The translations under genes were made by a program, and so were the position numbers. From positions 620,001 through 684,000 of the forward strand of contig JAVKEJ010000053.1 of NCBI GenBank assembly GCA_040221475.1: a DNA stretch of 64,000 nucleotides, in the 5' to 3' direction. Source of the DNA: WLXB01 sp040221475 (GTDB lineage: Bacteria > Pseudomonadota > Alphaproteobacteria > Rhodospirillales > Rhodospirillaceae). Position 1 is the stretch's first letter, and every line of letters begins with the position of its first letter. The notes under the pieces were generated by a model. That model did no database searches, was not told where the DNA came from, and worked only from the letters and a program-made list of their open reading frames with translations. Positions 26,987-35,439 of the stretch are shown piece after piece.

Positions 26987-27774
26987 GCCGCTTTTTTAAC
27001 CGCGCCGTTTTACCAATTTTATTTGGCATCATTGTACTGGGACTCTGGGAACTCACTGTCACCTTCAGGGAAATACCCGAATACATCCTGCCCGGCCCCC
27101 GCGCGATTGCACTTTCCTTGTGGTTTGATGGGCCAGACCTGTTGTCTGCTCTTGCTGTCACGCTGCAGGTTACCATTTTGGCGCTTTTGTTAGCCTGTGC
27201 CACCGGCGTTGGCTTAGCCGTTGCGATGGCTCAGTCGGCGATGCTTGAACGTATGGTGTTTCCCTACGCCGTATTTCTTCAAGTCACACCCATTGTGACT
27301 GTGGCGCCATTTATCATCATCTGGGTCGATAGTGTTTTTATCGTGCTATTGATTTTGGCATGGATGGCCGCAGTTTTTCCGATCATTTCGAACACGCTGT
27401 TGGGGCTGAAAAGCGCGGATAAGAACCTAAAAGACCTCTTCAAGCTTTATAATGCCAGTCGCTGGCAGGTTTTACGGTACCTCCTTATCCCGACAGCGCT
27501 CCCCTATTTCTTAGGAGGTCTCAGAATCAGCGGGGGGCTTGCTCTCATTGGAACGGTTGTTGCTGAAATGGTGGCCGGGACCAGCGGAGAAAGTTCCGGT
27601 TTAGCATCCCGCCTACTAGAAGCCAGTTATCGCCTTGAGCTTTCCCGGGCATTGGCCTGTTTTGTTTTACTCAGCATTACAGGTTATGGAATTTATATGA
27701 TTCTCAATTGGGTTTCCTATCGCCTGCTGCGCCATTGGCATGAAAGTGCAATCGAGGCAGAAACCACATCTTAG
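26983..27774 (+). CDS. ABC transporter permease
   Basis: A 263-residue inner-membrane permease with about six helices. The EAA-loop region is FKLYNASRWQVLRYLLIPTALPYFLGGLRI. The N-terminal helix (VLPILFGIIVLGLWELTV) and the IIIWVDSVFIVLLI segment are typical of SsuC/ThiX-like permeases. Its start overlaps the ATPase gene (ATGA). It ends 4 nt before the converging aldolase stop, so the two operons share almost no spacer. Confidence 0.92.
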   Translation: MSRFFNRAVLPILFGIIVLGLWELTVTFREIPEYILPGPRAIALSLWFDGPDLLSALAVTLQVTILALLLACATGVGLAVAMAQSAMLERMVFPYAVFLQVTPIVTVAPFIIIWVDSVFIVLLILAWMAAVFPIISNTLLGLKSADKNLKDLFKLYNASRWQVLRYLLIPTALPYFLGGLRISGGLALIGTVVAEMVAGTSGESSGLASRLLEASYRLELSRALACFVLLSITGYGIYMILNWVSYRLLRHWHESAIEAETTS

Positions 27775-27778
27775 CTTT

Positions 27779-28426
27779 TTATCCCTGTCCGTAGCTTTTG
27801 AATTTCTCTACCACAACAGCCATTTCATCATCGCTGAGAAGTTTTGGCTCTTGCCCTTGGCAACTTAACAGATACATAGCTGCCAGGTTTTCAACCTCTC
27901 CCGCTAATTTGAATGCTGACCGTAAGTCACTTCCGAGTGCAACTTGACCATGGTTTGCCATCAGACAAGCTTGACGAGCCTCTAATGCAATAAGCGTGGC
28001 ATCTGACAATTCCTGGGTTCCAAACGTTGCGTAAGCCCCGCATCGAATTGAGTTCCCTCCTACAATCGCAACCATGTAATGAAACGATGGGATTGACCTG
28101 TTCTGACAAGCGAGCGCAGTTGCCGATGGTGAATGCACATGGACAACAGCGTTTACGTCTAAACGCGCCTGGAGAATATCCCGATGAATACGCCATTCAG
28201 AAGAGGGAAGACTCTGCCCTGCGTAGGAACCGTCAAATTTTAGTGCCACGATGTCCTGAGGTTTTAGCGTGTGGTAATTCATACCACTTGGTGTGATGAG
28301 AAGAGAATTTTGATCAAGCCGGACACTGGCATTGCCCGATGTGCCAAAAGATAAACCTGTTCTCGATATCTCTTGGCAGGTTTCGATAAGAGCACACCGA
28401 AGTTCCAACTCATGATTACTGCTCAT
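27779..28426 (-). CDS. Class II aldolase, probable 5-(methylthio)ribulose-1-phosphate aldolase
   Basis: A zinc class II (FucA/RhaD-type) aldolase of 215 residues. Zinc ligands H96, H98 (VVHVHSPSATA) and H159 (ANHGQVALG), and catalytic Glu77 (SSEWRIHRDI), are all present. It is the third gene after mtnP-mtnA, overlapping mtnA by four bases (ATGA). That context matches the DHAP shunt, in which the aldolase splits methylthioribulose-1-P into methylthioacetaldehyde and DHAP. The class II family also includes MtnB dehydratase, so dehydratase activity remains possible; no other methionine-salvage genes (mtnC/D) are here. The frame is open upstream to 28477, but the coupled ATG at 28426 fits. Confidence 0.8.
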   Translation of the reverse strand: MSSNHELELRCALIETCQEISRTGLSFGTSGNASVRLDQNSLLITPSGMNYHTLKPQDIVALKFDGSYAGQSLPSSEWRIHRDILQARLDVNAVVHVHSPSATALACQNRSIPSFHYMVAIVGGNSIRCGAYATFGTQELSDATLIALEARQACLMANHGQVALGSDLRSAFKLAGEVENLAAMYLLSCQGQEPKLLSDDEMAVVVEKFKSYGQG

Positions 28427-29520
28427 GCCGTTCTTTCTGGATAAAGGCCGAGTAATCCCTCTTTCGATGCCTCGCACACGCCACGTTCTGTAATGAGTCC
28501 CGTCACATAGCGCGCTGGCGTGACATCAAACGCGACATTCAATGCTTTCGTTTCCTCTGGAGCAATGCGCACCGTCTCGACTAAACCGGTCGCATTCACA
28601 CCTCTAATCTCAGTTACTTCGGTCGACGCACGTATTTCAATCGGAATCTCCTGAATCCCATTTGAGACCTCCCAGTCTATAGTCGAGTGCGGTAATGCGA
28701 CATAAAATGGGACGTCGTTGGCGAGAGCTGCCAGCGCTTTCAGATAGGTTCCCACCTTATTGCAAACATCGCCAGTTGCAGTGGTTCGGTCTGTTCCGAC
28801 AATGCACATATCGACTTGCCCATGCTGCATTAAATGACCACCAGCATTATCAACGATGAGAGTGTGCGGGACGCCATGTTTACTCAGTTCCCAGGCCGTT
28901 AAGCTCGCTCCTTGGTTTCGGGGTCGGGTCTCATCAACCCACACGTGGACTGGTATTCCATCATTATGAGCCGCGTAAACCGCAGATAATGCCGTTCCCC
29001 AATCGACGGTCGCGAGCCACCCGGCATTGCAATGTGTTAGTATATTAAAACAGTCAGGTTTCCCCTTTTGCCGCCATATTTGCGACATTAATTGGGCGCC
29101 ATGTTGCCCGATAGCACGGCACGTTGTTACATCATCTTCACAGATCTGCGCGGCTAAAGCATACGCGATTGCTTCACGGTTTGAATTGCTTTGAGCTCTG
29201 AGCGCCGCTGCCATCTGCTTTAAAGCCCAGGCAAGATTACTGGCCGTGGGACGTGTCGCGATAAGACAATCAAACGCTCGATCAATGTTTGCATCGCGAG
29301 GGTCTTGTCGCATGGCCAAAGCCATACCATAGGCTCCTGTCGCACCAATGAGAGGAGCCCCGCGCACCAGCATGTCTTTAATCGCTATTGCCGCGTCTTC
29401 TAATGACGTTAGCTCTTCAATAGCAAATTCATAGGGCAGTTTGGTCTGATCAATAATACGGACTGTTCGATCGTCTTCGGCTGTCCAAATTGACCTGTAT
29501 GATTTGCCATCGACGTTCAT
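28423..29520 (-). CDS. mtnA: S-methyl-5-thioribose-1-phosphate isomerase
   Basis: MtnA converts methylthioribose-1-phosphate to methylthioribulose-1-phosphate. The 365-residue protein has the substrate motif VRGAPLIGATGAYGMALA (52-69), the catalytic Cys164 in THCNAGWLAT and Asp244 in VGTDRTTATGD, at positions expected for the family. The KVGTY motif follows. It lies 16 nt after mtnP and overlaps the aldolase gene, forming one operon. Confidence 0.94.
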   Translation of the reverse strand: MNVDGKSYRSIWTAEDDRTVRIIDQTKLPYEFAIEELTSLEDAAIAIKDMLVRGAPLIGATGAYGMALAMRQDPRDANIDRAFDCLIATRPTASNLAWALKQMAAALRAQSNSNREAIAYALAAQICEDDVTTCRAIGQHGAQLMSQIWRQKGKPDCFNILTHCNAGWLATVDWGTALSAVYAAHNDGIPVHVWVDETRPRNQGASLTAWELSKHGVPHTLIVDNAGGHLMQHGQVDMCIVGTDRTTATGDVCNKVGTYLKALAALANDVPFYVALPHSTIDWEVSNGIQEIPIEIRASTEVTEIRGVNATGLVETVRIAPEETKALNVAFDVTPARYVTGLITERGVCEASKEGLLGLYPERTA

Positions 29521-29536
29521 AATTACGCTTTCTGAT

Positions 29537-30421
29537 TTATCCTAATACCCGCTCAAGTATTGGGCCAAGCGCTTTGATCTTCTCTGCGTCTTGCGCATCG
29601 GGTGATGTAATAATGGAATGCTCAAGTGCGGTATGACATCCCGCCGCGCAGTTTTCCTGGCGGTGCTTTAACAGCGGGATGACGGCCTTAACCAGAGATC
29701 GCGCGTTATCAGCGTTTGACATCAGCGTCTGAATAACCTGTTCCACAGTGACAGCGTCATGGTCAGGGTGCCAGCAGTCATAGTCGGTCACCATGCCAAC
29801 CGTCGCGTAACACATCTCAGCTTCGCGAGCTAACTTGGCCTCTGGCATGTTGGTCATGCCAATAATGTCACAGCCCCAAGATTGGTAGAGCTTAGATTCT
29901 GCCAAGGTCGAAAACTGCGGCCCTTCCATGGTGAGGTAACAACCGCCACGCTGATAGGGTATGTGAAGTTTCTTTATCGCAGTTTCCAAATCGTCTGCAA
30001 GGCGGTTACACGTAGGATGAGCCATTGAGACGTGAGCGACAAAGCCATCACCAAAAAACGACTTTTTACGAGCAAACGTGCGATCAATAAACTGATCAAC
30101 CAGCACGAAAGTACCCGGGGCAAGATTCTCTTTGAAAGAGCCGCATGCACTAAGAGATAGAATTTCAGTAACACCCACGGACTTAAGAGCGTAGATGTTG
30201 GCACGAAAGTTAATGTCTGTCGGAGACAGCTTATGACCGCGCCCATGGCGCGGGAGAAAAACCACTTTCTGCCCCTCAAGCATCCCTGTCAGCAACTCGT
30301 CGGAAGGCGCTCCGAACGGCGTATCAACTGACGTCCATGCCGTTTCTGTCAGGCCATCAATGTCGTACAAGCCAGATCCACCTAATATGCCAATGATAGG
30401 CGAAGTCCCAGGATGCGCCAT
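29537..30421 (-). CDS. mtnP: S-methyl-5'-thioadenosine phosphorylase
   Basis: MtnP phosphorolyses 5'-methylthioadenosine to adenine and methylthioribose-1-phosphate. Motifs: phosphate-binding GILGGSGLYDI, FLPRHGRGHKLSPTDINFRAN, YLTMEGPQFST, and the purine site MTNMPEAKLAREAEMCYA with TDYDCWH. At 294 residues it is the trimeric MTAP type. First gene of the mtnP-mtnA-aldolase operon; its promoter must lie between it and the tRNA-Ser. Confidence 0.93.
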   Translation of the reverse strand: MAHPGTSPIIGILGGSGLYDIDGLTETAWTSVDTPFGAPSDELLTGMLEGQKVVFLPRHGRGHKLSPTDINFRANIYALKSVGVTEILSLSACGSFKENLAPGTFVLVDQFIDRTFARKKSFFGDGFVAHVSMAHPTCNRLADDLETAIKKLHIPYQRGGCYLTMEGPQFSTLAESKLYQSWGCDIIGMTNMPEAKLAREAEMCYATVGMVTDYDCWHPDHDAVTVEQVIQTLMSNADNARSLVKAVIPLLKHRQENCAAGCHTALEHSIITSPDAQDAEKIKALGPILERVLG

Positions 30422-30543
30422 GTTTTGCTCCTAAATGTGAGGCAGAAGTGTGCCACAGCCCTCAAAACACGGAAAGCTATCTTGACCTATCGGGTGCCCT
30501 CTAGTATCCCGCGTGCTCTGACATAAATCGCTACACTTCATGC

Positions 30544-30633
30544 GGATGGGTGGCCGAGCGGTTGAAGGCACTGGTCTTGAAAACCAGCAGGCGTGAAAGC
30601 GTCTCGTGGGTTCGAATCCCACCCCATCCGCCA
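30544..30633 (+). tRNA. tRNA-Ser (anticodon UGA)
   Basis: The acceptor stem GGATGGG (30544-30550) pairs with CCCATCC, followed by discriminator G and an encoded CCA ending at 30633. The D-arm starts TGGCCGAGCGGTTGAAGGC. Anticodon stem CTGGT/ACCAG encloses loop CTTGAAA, giving anticodon TGA. The long variable arm (around GCAGGCGTGAAAGCGTCT) is characteristic of serine tRNAs, and the T-arm is GTGGG-TTCGAAT-CCCAC. It is on the opposite strand to both neighbours. Confidence 0.97.
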
Positions 30634-30638
30634 TTCTT

Positions 30639-31493
30639 TTAGCTCGTCAGGTTCATCACCCCAAGATACAGGCTGTCGTCCTCAACAGTTAGTTGCGTTG
30701 CATAACTTCCGCCGCGAGTTGAGCTTATGCTGATTTCATAGGCCCCACTCCCGGGCATAAGCTTATCTATTTTAAACTCTCCGAAGACATCTGTTGTGGT
30801 GCGGGCAAGCTCGGTGCCATCCTGCTTTAGAACAACATCGGCCCCTTCTGCGCACTCATCAATTCCATTGATCATTTCCACAACTGATCCACTCACGAAA
30901 CACGTAGACATCAAATGCAGATTTTTATAGTAAACGCGCGGTTTTGTTTCGAGCTCAGGGTTTAAAACCTCTAGCTCTTCGTCTTCCACCATCTGCTGCA
31001 TTTCTGAATCTTCAATTTTCAGCGCCCGGAATACGTCAGTCGGGCAACTTTGCTCGACACGAGGTTTATTCCAGCCGGTATCAAGAAGATGAGCATCAAA
31101 AATCCACGCCTGTGGAATTTGAAGTTTTTCGTTCCAATACACAGCACCGTAGGGACATGCGTCGACAATTTCTTTCTGCCCCTTGGATTTCTCTGGATCA
31201 ATGATGACAATGCCATCCTCACGTTTCGTAATAGCGCCGTCTGTTGCGACTTTCATGCAGGGCGCGTCATCACAGTGATTACACATCACTGGCATAAAGT
31301 TGGCCTCTACGATCGGATAATGTCCACGTTCTTTATGTTTAATATCAACCCAACTGTGTTCTTTCTCCGGTTGAGGTGCCGCATAGCCAGGAAAGTCGTT
31401 GCCGATGTGCTCGTCTTTTGTCGCCAGAAAACAGTTTCGACAATTATCACAGCGCGCAACATCGACGATTAGATTCCATTTCTTACTCATCAC
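30639..31493 (-). CDS. Iron-sulfur subunit of transhydroxylase-like molybdenum enzyme
   Basis: An electron-transfer subunit with a ferredoxin-like N-terminal 170 residues: C15-C18-C21 (CDNCRNC), CNHCDDAPC, DACPYGAVYW and EQSCPTDV. Residues of about 200-284 form a transthyretin/CnaB-like beta domain (SGSVVEMINGIDE...FGEFKIDKLMPGSGAYEI). FeS domain plus C-terminal beta-barrel is the layout of the small subunit of Pelobacter pyrogallol-phloroglucinol transhydroxylase. It has no signal peptide, so it should be cytoplasmic. It overlaps the large-subunit gene by four bases. Confidence 0.85.
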   Translation of the reverse strand: MMSKKWNLIVDVARCDNCRNCFLATKDEHIGNDFPGYAAPQPEKEHSWVDIKHKERGHYPIVEANFMPVMCNHCDDAPCMKVATDGAITKREDGIVIIDPEKSKGQKEIVDACPYGAVYWNEKLQIPQAWIFDAHLLDTGWNKPRVEQSCPTDVFRALKIEDSEMQQMVEDEELEVLNPELETKPRVYYKNLHLMSTCFVSGSVVEMINGIDECAEGADVVLKQDGTELARTTTDVFGEFKIDKLMPGSGAYEISISSTRGGSYATQLTVEDDSLYLGVMNLTS

Positions 31494-34447
31494 ACGGCCT
31501 CCGCGCGCTGCCAGGTATCAACACCCGTCCATTTTTCCATCTGGATCAGTGTCGTATTGGGTTTAATGCTGTGGGTCTGTTCTGTCATATTGTCACTCGA
31601 ATTGAGCATATTCACGCATCCACCCAGATCCGTTGAGTTCCCGGGTTCGCCAACGGGCCGATATTCAGCCGAGGCTGTTGGCGCGCTAACAACACCAGGC
31701 TGAACCCGGTCAGTCACATAAGCCGCGCAGACAACCGAGCCTCGGTGGTTCCAGAGGCGAATAAGATCATCGCTCTTAATACCGCGTTCTTCTGCATCTA
31801 ATCCGCTGATTACGGCGACAAGATACTCGTGACCATCCACACGGACGCGGTGATCTTTAATATCTCTAATAGTGCAGCCCTTCTCATCCCCCATGATATG
31901 GAACGGATAACGGGTGTGAGGTGTGAGAAGCTGAAGGGGGTAGTCAGCCAGATGAGGGTCTCTCTCATGACTCTCATATGTTGGCATGTATCTATTGAGT
32001 GGTGGACGTCCAGAGTCATCAATGTTGTTCAGAGTTGTGGCAACAAACTCGAACTTACCGGACGGGGTTTGCAAACCTTCGCCAAAGTTACCCGTGTAAT
32101 CCGCCGGGAGTGGGTAGGGTTCCGGCGTGTCCTTCTTGCGACCTTCGTAGAACCAGCGGTTTCCTGTTTTGGCTCGCGCACCCTCGGAAACAGGTGGTAC
32201 CACATAATAGCCCTTCTTGAGGAAATGCTTCCAGGTAATGTGCTTTGACATATCCGAGGAATCAAAAGCACGCTTGCACCAATCAAGTTCGGTATTTCCA
32301 CCTTCGGAGTACATCGCCCCCATGTCGAGACGCTTCATTATTTCAAGGAAGATGTCGTGATCAGATTTTGACTCACCCCGAGGCTCAATGCATTTGTGCT
32401 GCATAGATATGACGCGGTGATTGTTCATAGAATACATATGATGCACATAACCGGCACCCACATTGTACCATTCTCCGATATCATCGTGCTCAAATACAGT
32501 GCAGGCAGGCAAAATGATATCAGCGTACTTTGTCTCCCCTTCCCACCAGATCGATTGATTGACGACAAAGGGGAGTTTTTCAGACTGATACATCTTTACA
32601 TATCTATTGGAGTCCATCTGAGTGCCCATGGATGAACTGCCGTATTTGTACATCATCTCAATTTTGGCGTGCCCGGGCGCCGGGTAACCAACCTTCATAA
32701 ACTGGCCTTGAACTGTAGACACGTCGGTCAAGTGGCCAAACGCCTTACCCTCAAGAATAGCCTCAGGAATAAATTTGCGCGGAATTGCCTGGCGCACTGT
32801 ACTCATCGTGACGATATGCGGCATACGTTGATAGTTGTTCGCTGCATTCGCGCTCTGTGTAAGCTCGCCCGACATGCCGCCTTCCGCATAACCGGGGAAA
32901 TAGAAGGAAAAATCCAACGGTGCCCCGAACTGCAAGTTCCCGAAATTCACACCCGGACGACCGTATCCTTGCATCGCGCCGAGAATCGCCATCATCCGTG
33001 CCCACTGCGCGCCCATTGGGCCACGCCCTGCACCGCCAAGACCACAGCCCCAGCTACCGGCACCAAGATACGTCTTCTTTCGCCCCCATTCACGGGCAAG
33101 TGCCCGCACTTCTCGTGCGGGAATACCAGTCTCTGTTTCTTGCCACTCAGGGGACTTCGGTGTGTTATCCGAAAGGCCGAGGATGTAATCTTTCCATTCC
33201 TCAAAACCCTGAGTTCTCTTTTCTACAAACTCCTTGTCGTATGTCTCTTCCGTGATCCAGACATGGCATAACGCTTGCGCGAACGCCGCATCAGTGCCGG
33301 GCTTAGGGGCAAACCATTTTCCACCCATAAGCGCAGCTGTGTGGTTTAGATATGGATCAATATGCACCATCTTGATGCCAAGTTCTTTGGCCCAAGCGCG
33401 GCGGATGGTGCCCTCATACCCATAGGTCTTATCTGGGTCACTCGACCAGAACACCATCATCTCAGTTTCTTTAAGGCAATCTTCTACAGTCCCGTAAAAC
33501 TCTGGTGTCCCAAGGCGCATACTATTACCCCAATGGTGCATTGCGCCCCAGAACCAGCCTTCCCAACTATCAGGACTGCCCATCATCTTGGTGCAGCCCA
33601 GGAGATTGGTGAAGCGGCCAAAGGCACTGAGATAATGCCCAAAGTTTCCCCATTGGTGATGTGACCCTGAATTGGCAAAGATCGCGCCGCGGCCCTTAGC
33701 CTTAGCGCGCTTTATTTCTTTAACGACGATATCGAGCGCTTCGTCCCAGCTGATGGGGACAAACTCAGATTTCCCACGGTTTTGAATATTACGTTCGCCA
33801 TCAACGTCAAAATCAACACGCTTCATGGGCGATAAAATACGGTCTTCGGAATAGACCATCGATTTAAGAGCAAGGCCGTGCGCCGCTAAAGTTGTTTTAC
33901 GTGGTGGTGTAAACGTCTTACCTCGGGCTTCTATGGACCAGGACTCAGCATCATCGTCATCAAACTCCATAGGCGTAATTCTTATAATTTTACCGTCCTT
34001 GACGTAGACGAAGATCGGACCACCATTCGTGCCGTTGGTGTACCGCATGACACCGTTGCCCATATCGGTGCCAGCTTTCCAGCCGACGGTCGTCATATAA
34101 GTCAGTGTTGAGGCAAACCACACGACGAGTGCGTCTTTCCCTTCCATCCCAACTTTGAAGTTTTTCGCAGCGTCAATTCGCGTTAACTGGTCGAATGGGG
34201 GGGTTAAAAATTCTACAGCGATAGCCGCATTCTGAAAGAAGATGGCAACGTCCGGGTTCTCATGAATACCACTTCCAGACTTAATTTTACCGTTGTCAAA
34301 CTGGATCCAACGGCCCGCCGAGTTATCCTGCAACTTGAACTGCGCGATAATATTTTTCTCTTTCACACGTGCTGCAAATTTAGGGTAAACGCGGGTAGCT
34401 ATTCTTAGTGCCTGTACCAAGCCCCAAAGTATCACCGAAAATTTCAT
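31490..34447 (-). CDS. Molybdopterin oxidoreductase large subunit, transhydroxylase-like, with SCP2-like N-terminus
   Basis: A 985-residue DMSO-reductase-family subunit. Residues of about 8-118 resemble an SCP2 sterol-transfer fold (IIAQFKLQDNSAGRWIQFDNGKIK...VAIFFQNAAIAVEFL), not usual in this family. The molybdopterin part starts near 140 and lacks the N-terminal FeS cluster cysteines. SGSHHQWG (261-267) and PDSWEGW (292-298) match the His-144 and Asp174-Ser175 (Mo ligand) regions of pyrogallol transhydroxylase. A C-terminal MopB dimer-binding domain follows. Ribosome site AGGAGG precedes the start. No Tat signal, so cytoplasmic. The true substrate is unknown; a phenolic compound is the family-based guess. 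Confidence 0.85.
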   Translation of the reverse strand: MKFSVILWGLVQALRIATRVYPKFAARVKEKNIIAQFKLQDNSAGRWIQFDNGKIKSGSGIHENPDVAIFFQNAAIAVEFLTPPFDQLTRIDAAKNFKVGMEGKDALVVWFASTLTYMTTVGWKAGTDMGNGVMRYTNGTNGGPIFVYVKDGKIIRITPMEFDDDDAESWSIEARGKTFTPPRKTTLAAHGLALKSMVYSEDRILSPMKRVDFDVDGERNIQNRGKSEFVPISWDEALDIVVKEIKRAKAKGRGAIFANSGSHHQWGNFGHYLSAFGRFTNLLGCTKMMGSPDSWEGWFWGAMHHWGNSMRLGTPEFYGTVEDCLKETEMMVFWSSDPDKTYGYEGTIRRAWAKELGIKMVHIDPYLNHTAALMGGKWFAPKPGTDAAFAQALCHVWITEETYDKEFVEKRTQGFEEWKDYILGLSDNTPKSPEWQETETGIPAREVRALAREWGRKKTYLGAGSWGCGLGGAGRGPMGAQWARMMAILGAMQGYGRPGVNFGNLQFGAPLDFSFYFPGYAEGGMSGELTQSANAANNYQRMPHIVTMSTVRQAIPRKFIPEAILEGKAFGHLTDVSTVQGQFMKVGYPAPGHAKIEMMYKYGSSSMGTQMDSNRYVKMYQSEKLPFVVNQSIWWEGETKYADIILPACTVFEHDDIGEWYNVGAGYVHHMYSMNNHRVISMQHKCIEPRGESKSDHDIFLEIMKRLDMGAMYSEGGNTELDWCKRAFDSSDMSKHITWKHFLKKGYYVVPPVSEGARAKTGNRWFYEGRKKDTPEPYPLPADYTGNFGEGLQTPSGKFEFVATTLNNIDDSGRPPLNRYMPTYESHERDPHLADYPLQLLTPHTRYPFHIMGDEKGCTIRDIKDHRVRVDGHEYLVAVISGLDAEERGIKSDDLIRLWNHRGSVVCAAYVTDRVQPGVVSAPTASAEYRPVGEPGNSTDLGGCVNMLNSSDNMTEQTHSIKPNTTLIQMEKWTGVDTWQRAEAV

Positions 34448-34752
34448 TTATTCCTCCTGGTACAAACGCCTGGGTTGTACGAGTGCCTGCCCAAACGCTT
34501 GCAATCCTAATATAGCCGCAGCCTAAACGTGCTGTTAGCGCTTCCGCAATAGCCGTTCCAACATATTACCCGAAAGATCGCTATCTTGTTGGTGAAAATC
34601 CAGCATATAGGTTCGGCTTCTAAGGATGATTGCGAAATATCAATGGCAAGTCCTTTCAACTCGTATCGGCCTCAGAGTGACAATTCAAATCATCGCGCTA
34701 AACGGCCCATATGCTATAAGCGTATGAGCGATCTCAACGATGGAGCATCACA
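34448..34752. other. 305-nt divergent intergenic region
   Basis: This space separates the Mo-enzyme operon (minus) from the DsbA-family gene (plus) and must hold both promoters. A strong AGGAGG ribosome site for the large subunit lies at its left end and TGGAGC for the DsbA-like gene at its right end. I see no clear operator palindrome, RNA or ORF. Confidence 0.5.
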
Positions 34753-35412
34753 ATGCGTATAGACATTGTTTTCGACACCGTTTGTCCATGGTGTTATGTG
34801 GGTAAGCGCCGGTTTGACCGGGCTTTAGCGCAGCGGCCCAATATTGTTCCAGAGATTCAATATCGCTCGTTTCTTCTCAACCCAGATCTTCCCGCCGGCG
34901 GGGTTAATCGGCGTGAGTTCCTAGAGCGTAAGTTTGGGTCCTCACAACAGTATGATCGTGTTGTTGAGGCCTTAGTGCATACAGGCAAAGGCGAAGGTAT
35001 AGACTTTGCGCTGGAAAAAATTGACCGCACACCCAACTCCGCCAATTCCCATCGTCTCGTGCGTCTCGCCCAAACCATCGGGGCACAAGGCAAGGCTGTA
35101 GATGCTATATTTGCGGCTTACTTCGAGCGTGGCCTAGATATTGGAGACCCTGAAGTTCTAATTCGGCTTGCTGTTGAAATCGGCTTGGATAAGCAAGCTG
35201 CGACGACACATATGCTCAGTGATGGGGACCTCAATTCAGTATTCAATGAAAATGCACGCATGCATCGGCTTGGGGTAACAGGTGTGCCTTGCTACATCTT
35301 TAATGAAAGCAAGGCGATCTCTGGAGCGCAGGAACCAGATATCATTCTGCGTTTGTTAGATATGACCGCGGCAGAGGAAGCGGAACAGCCCACACTGCAA
35401 AGTACGGGCTGA
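34753..35412 (+). CDS. DsbA-family (FrnE-like) thiol oxidoreductase
   Basis: A 219-residue thioredoxin-fold protein with an active-site C11-P-W-C14 (FDTVCPWCYVGKRRFD) and the inserted helical domain of the FrnE/2-hydroxychromene-2-carboxylate-isomerase-like group (KIDRTPNSANSHRLVRLA). The cis-Pro motif is GVTGVPCYIF. There is no signal peptide, so it works in the cytosol as a disulfide or glutathione-linked isomerase. It may serve the neighbouring aromatic-type enzymes, but this is inference. Confidence 0.88.
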   Translation: MRIDIVFDTVCPWCYVGKRRFDRALAQRPNIVPEIQYRSFLLNPDLPAGGVNRREFLERKFGSSQQYDRVVEALVHTGKGEGIDFALEKIDRTPNSANSHRLVRLAQTIGAQGKAVDAIFAAYFERGLDIGDPEVLIRLAVEIGLDKQAATTHMLSDGDLNSVFNENARMHRLGVTGVPCYIFNESKAISGAQEPDIILRLLDMTAAEEAEQPTLQSTG

Positions 35413-35439
35413 ACACGTTTCTTTCCCTAAAGTAACCCT

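Noticed and set aside
30422..30543. A SAM riboswitch before mtnP
   Set aside because: The 120-nt space shows no SAM-aptamer core and contains the tRNA on the other side.
30544..30633. tRNA-Ser as an integration site for the 30.6-52.8 kb region
   Set aside because: I found no second copy of the tRNA 3' end, no integrase and no insertion sequence at the far side, so there is no evidence of a site-specific island.
30431..30634. Minus-strand open frame of about 67 codons over the tRNA
   Set aside because: It is simply the reverse of the tRNA gene and its flank, with no ribosome site.
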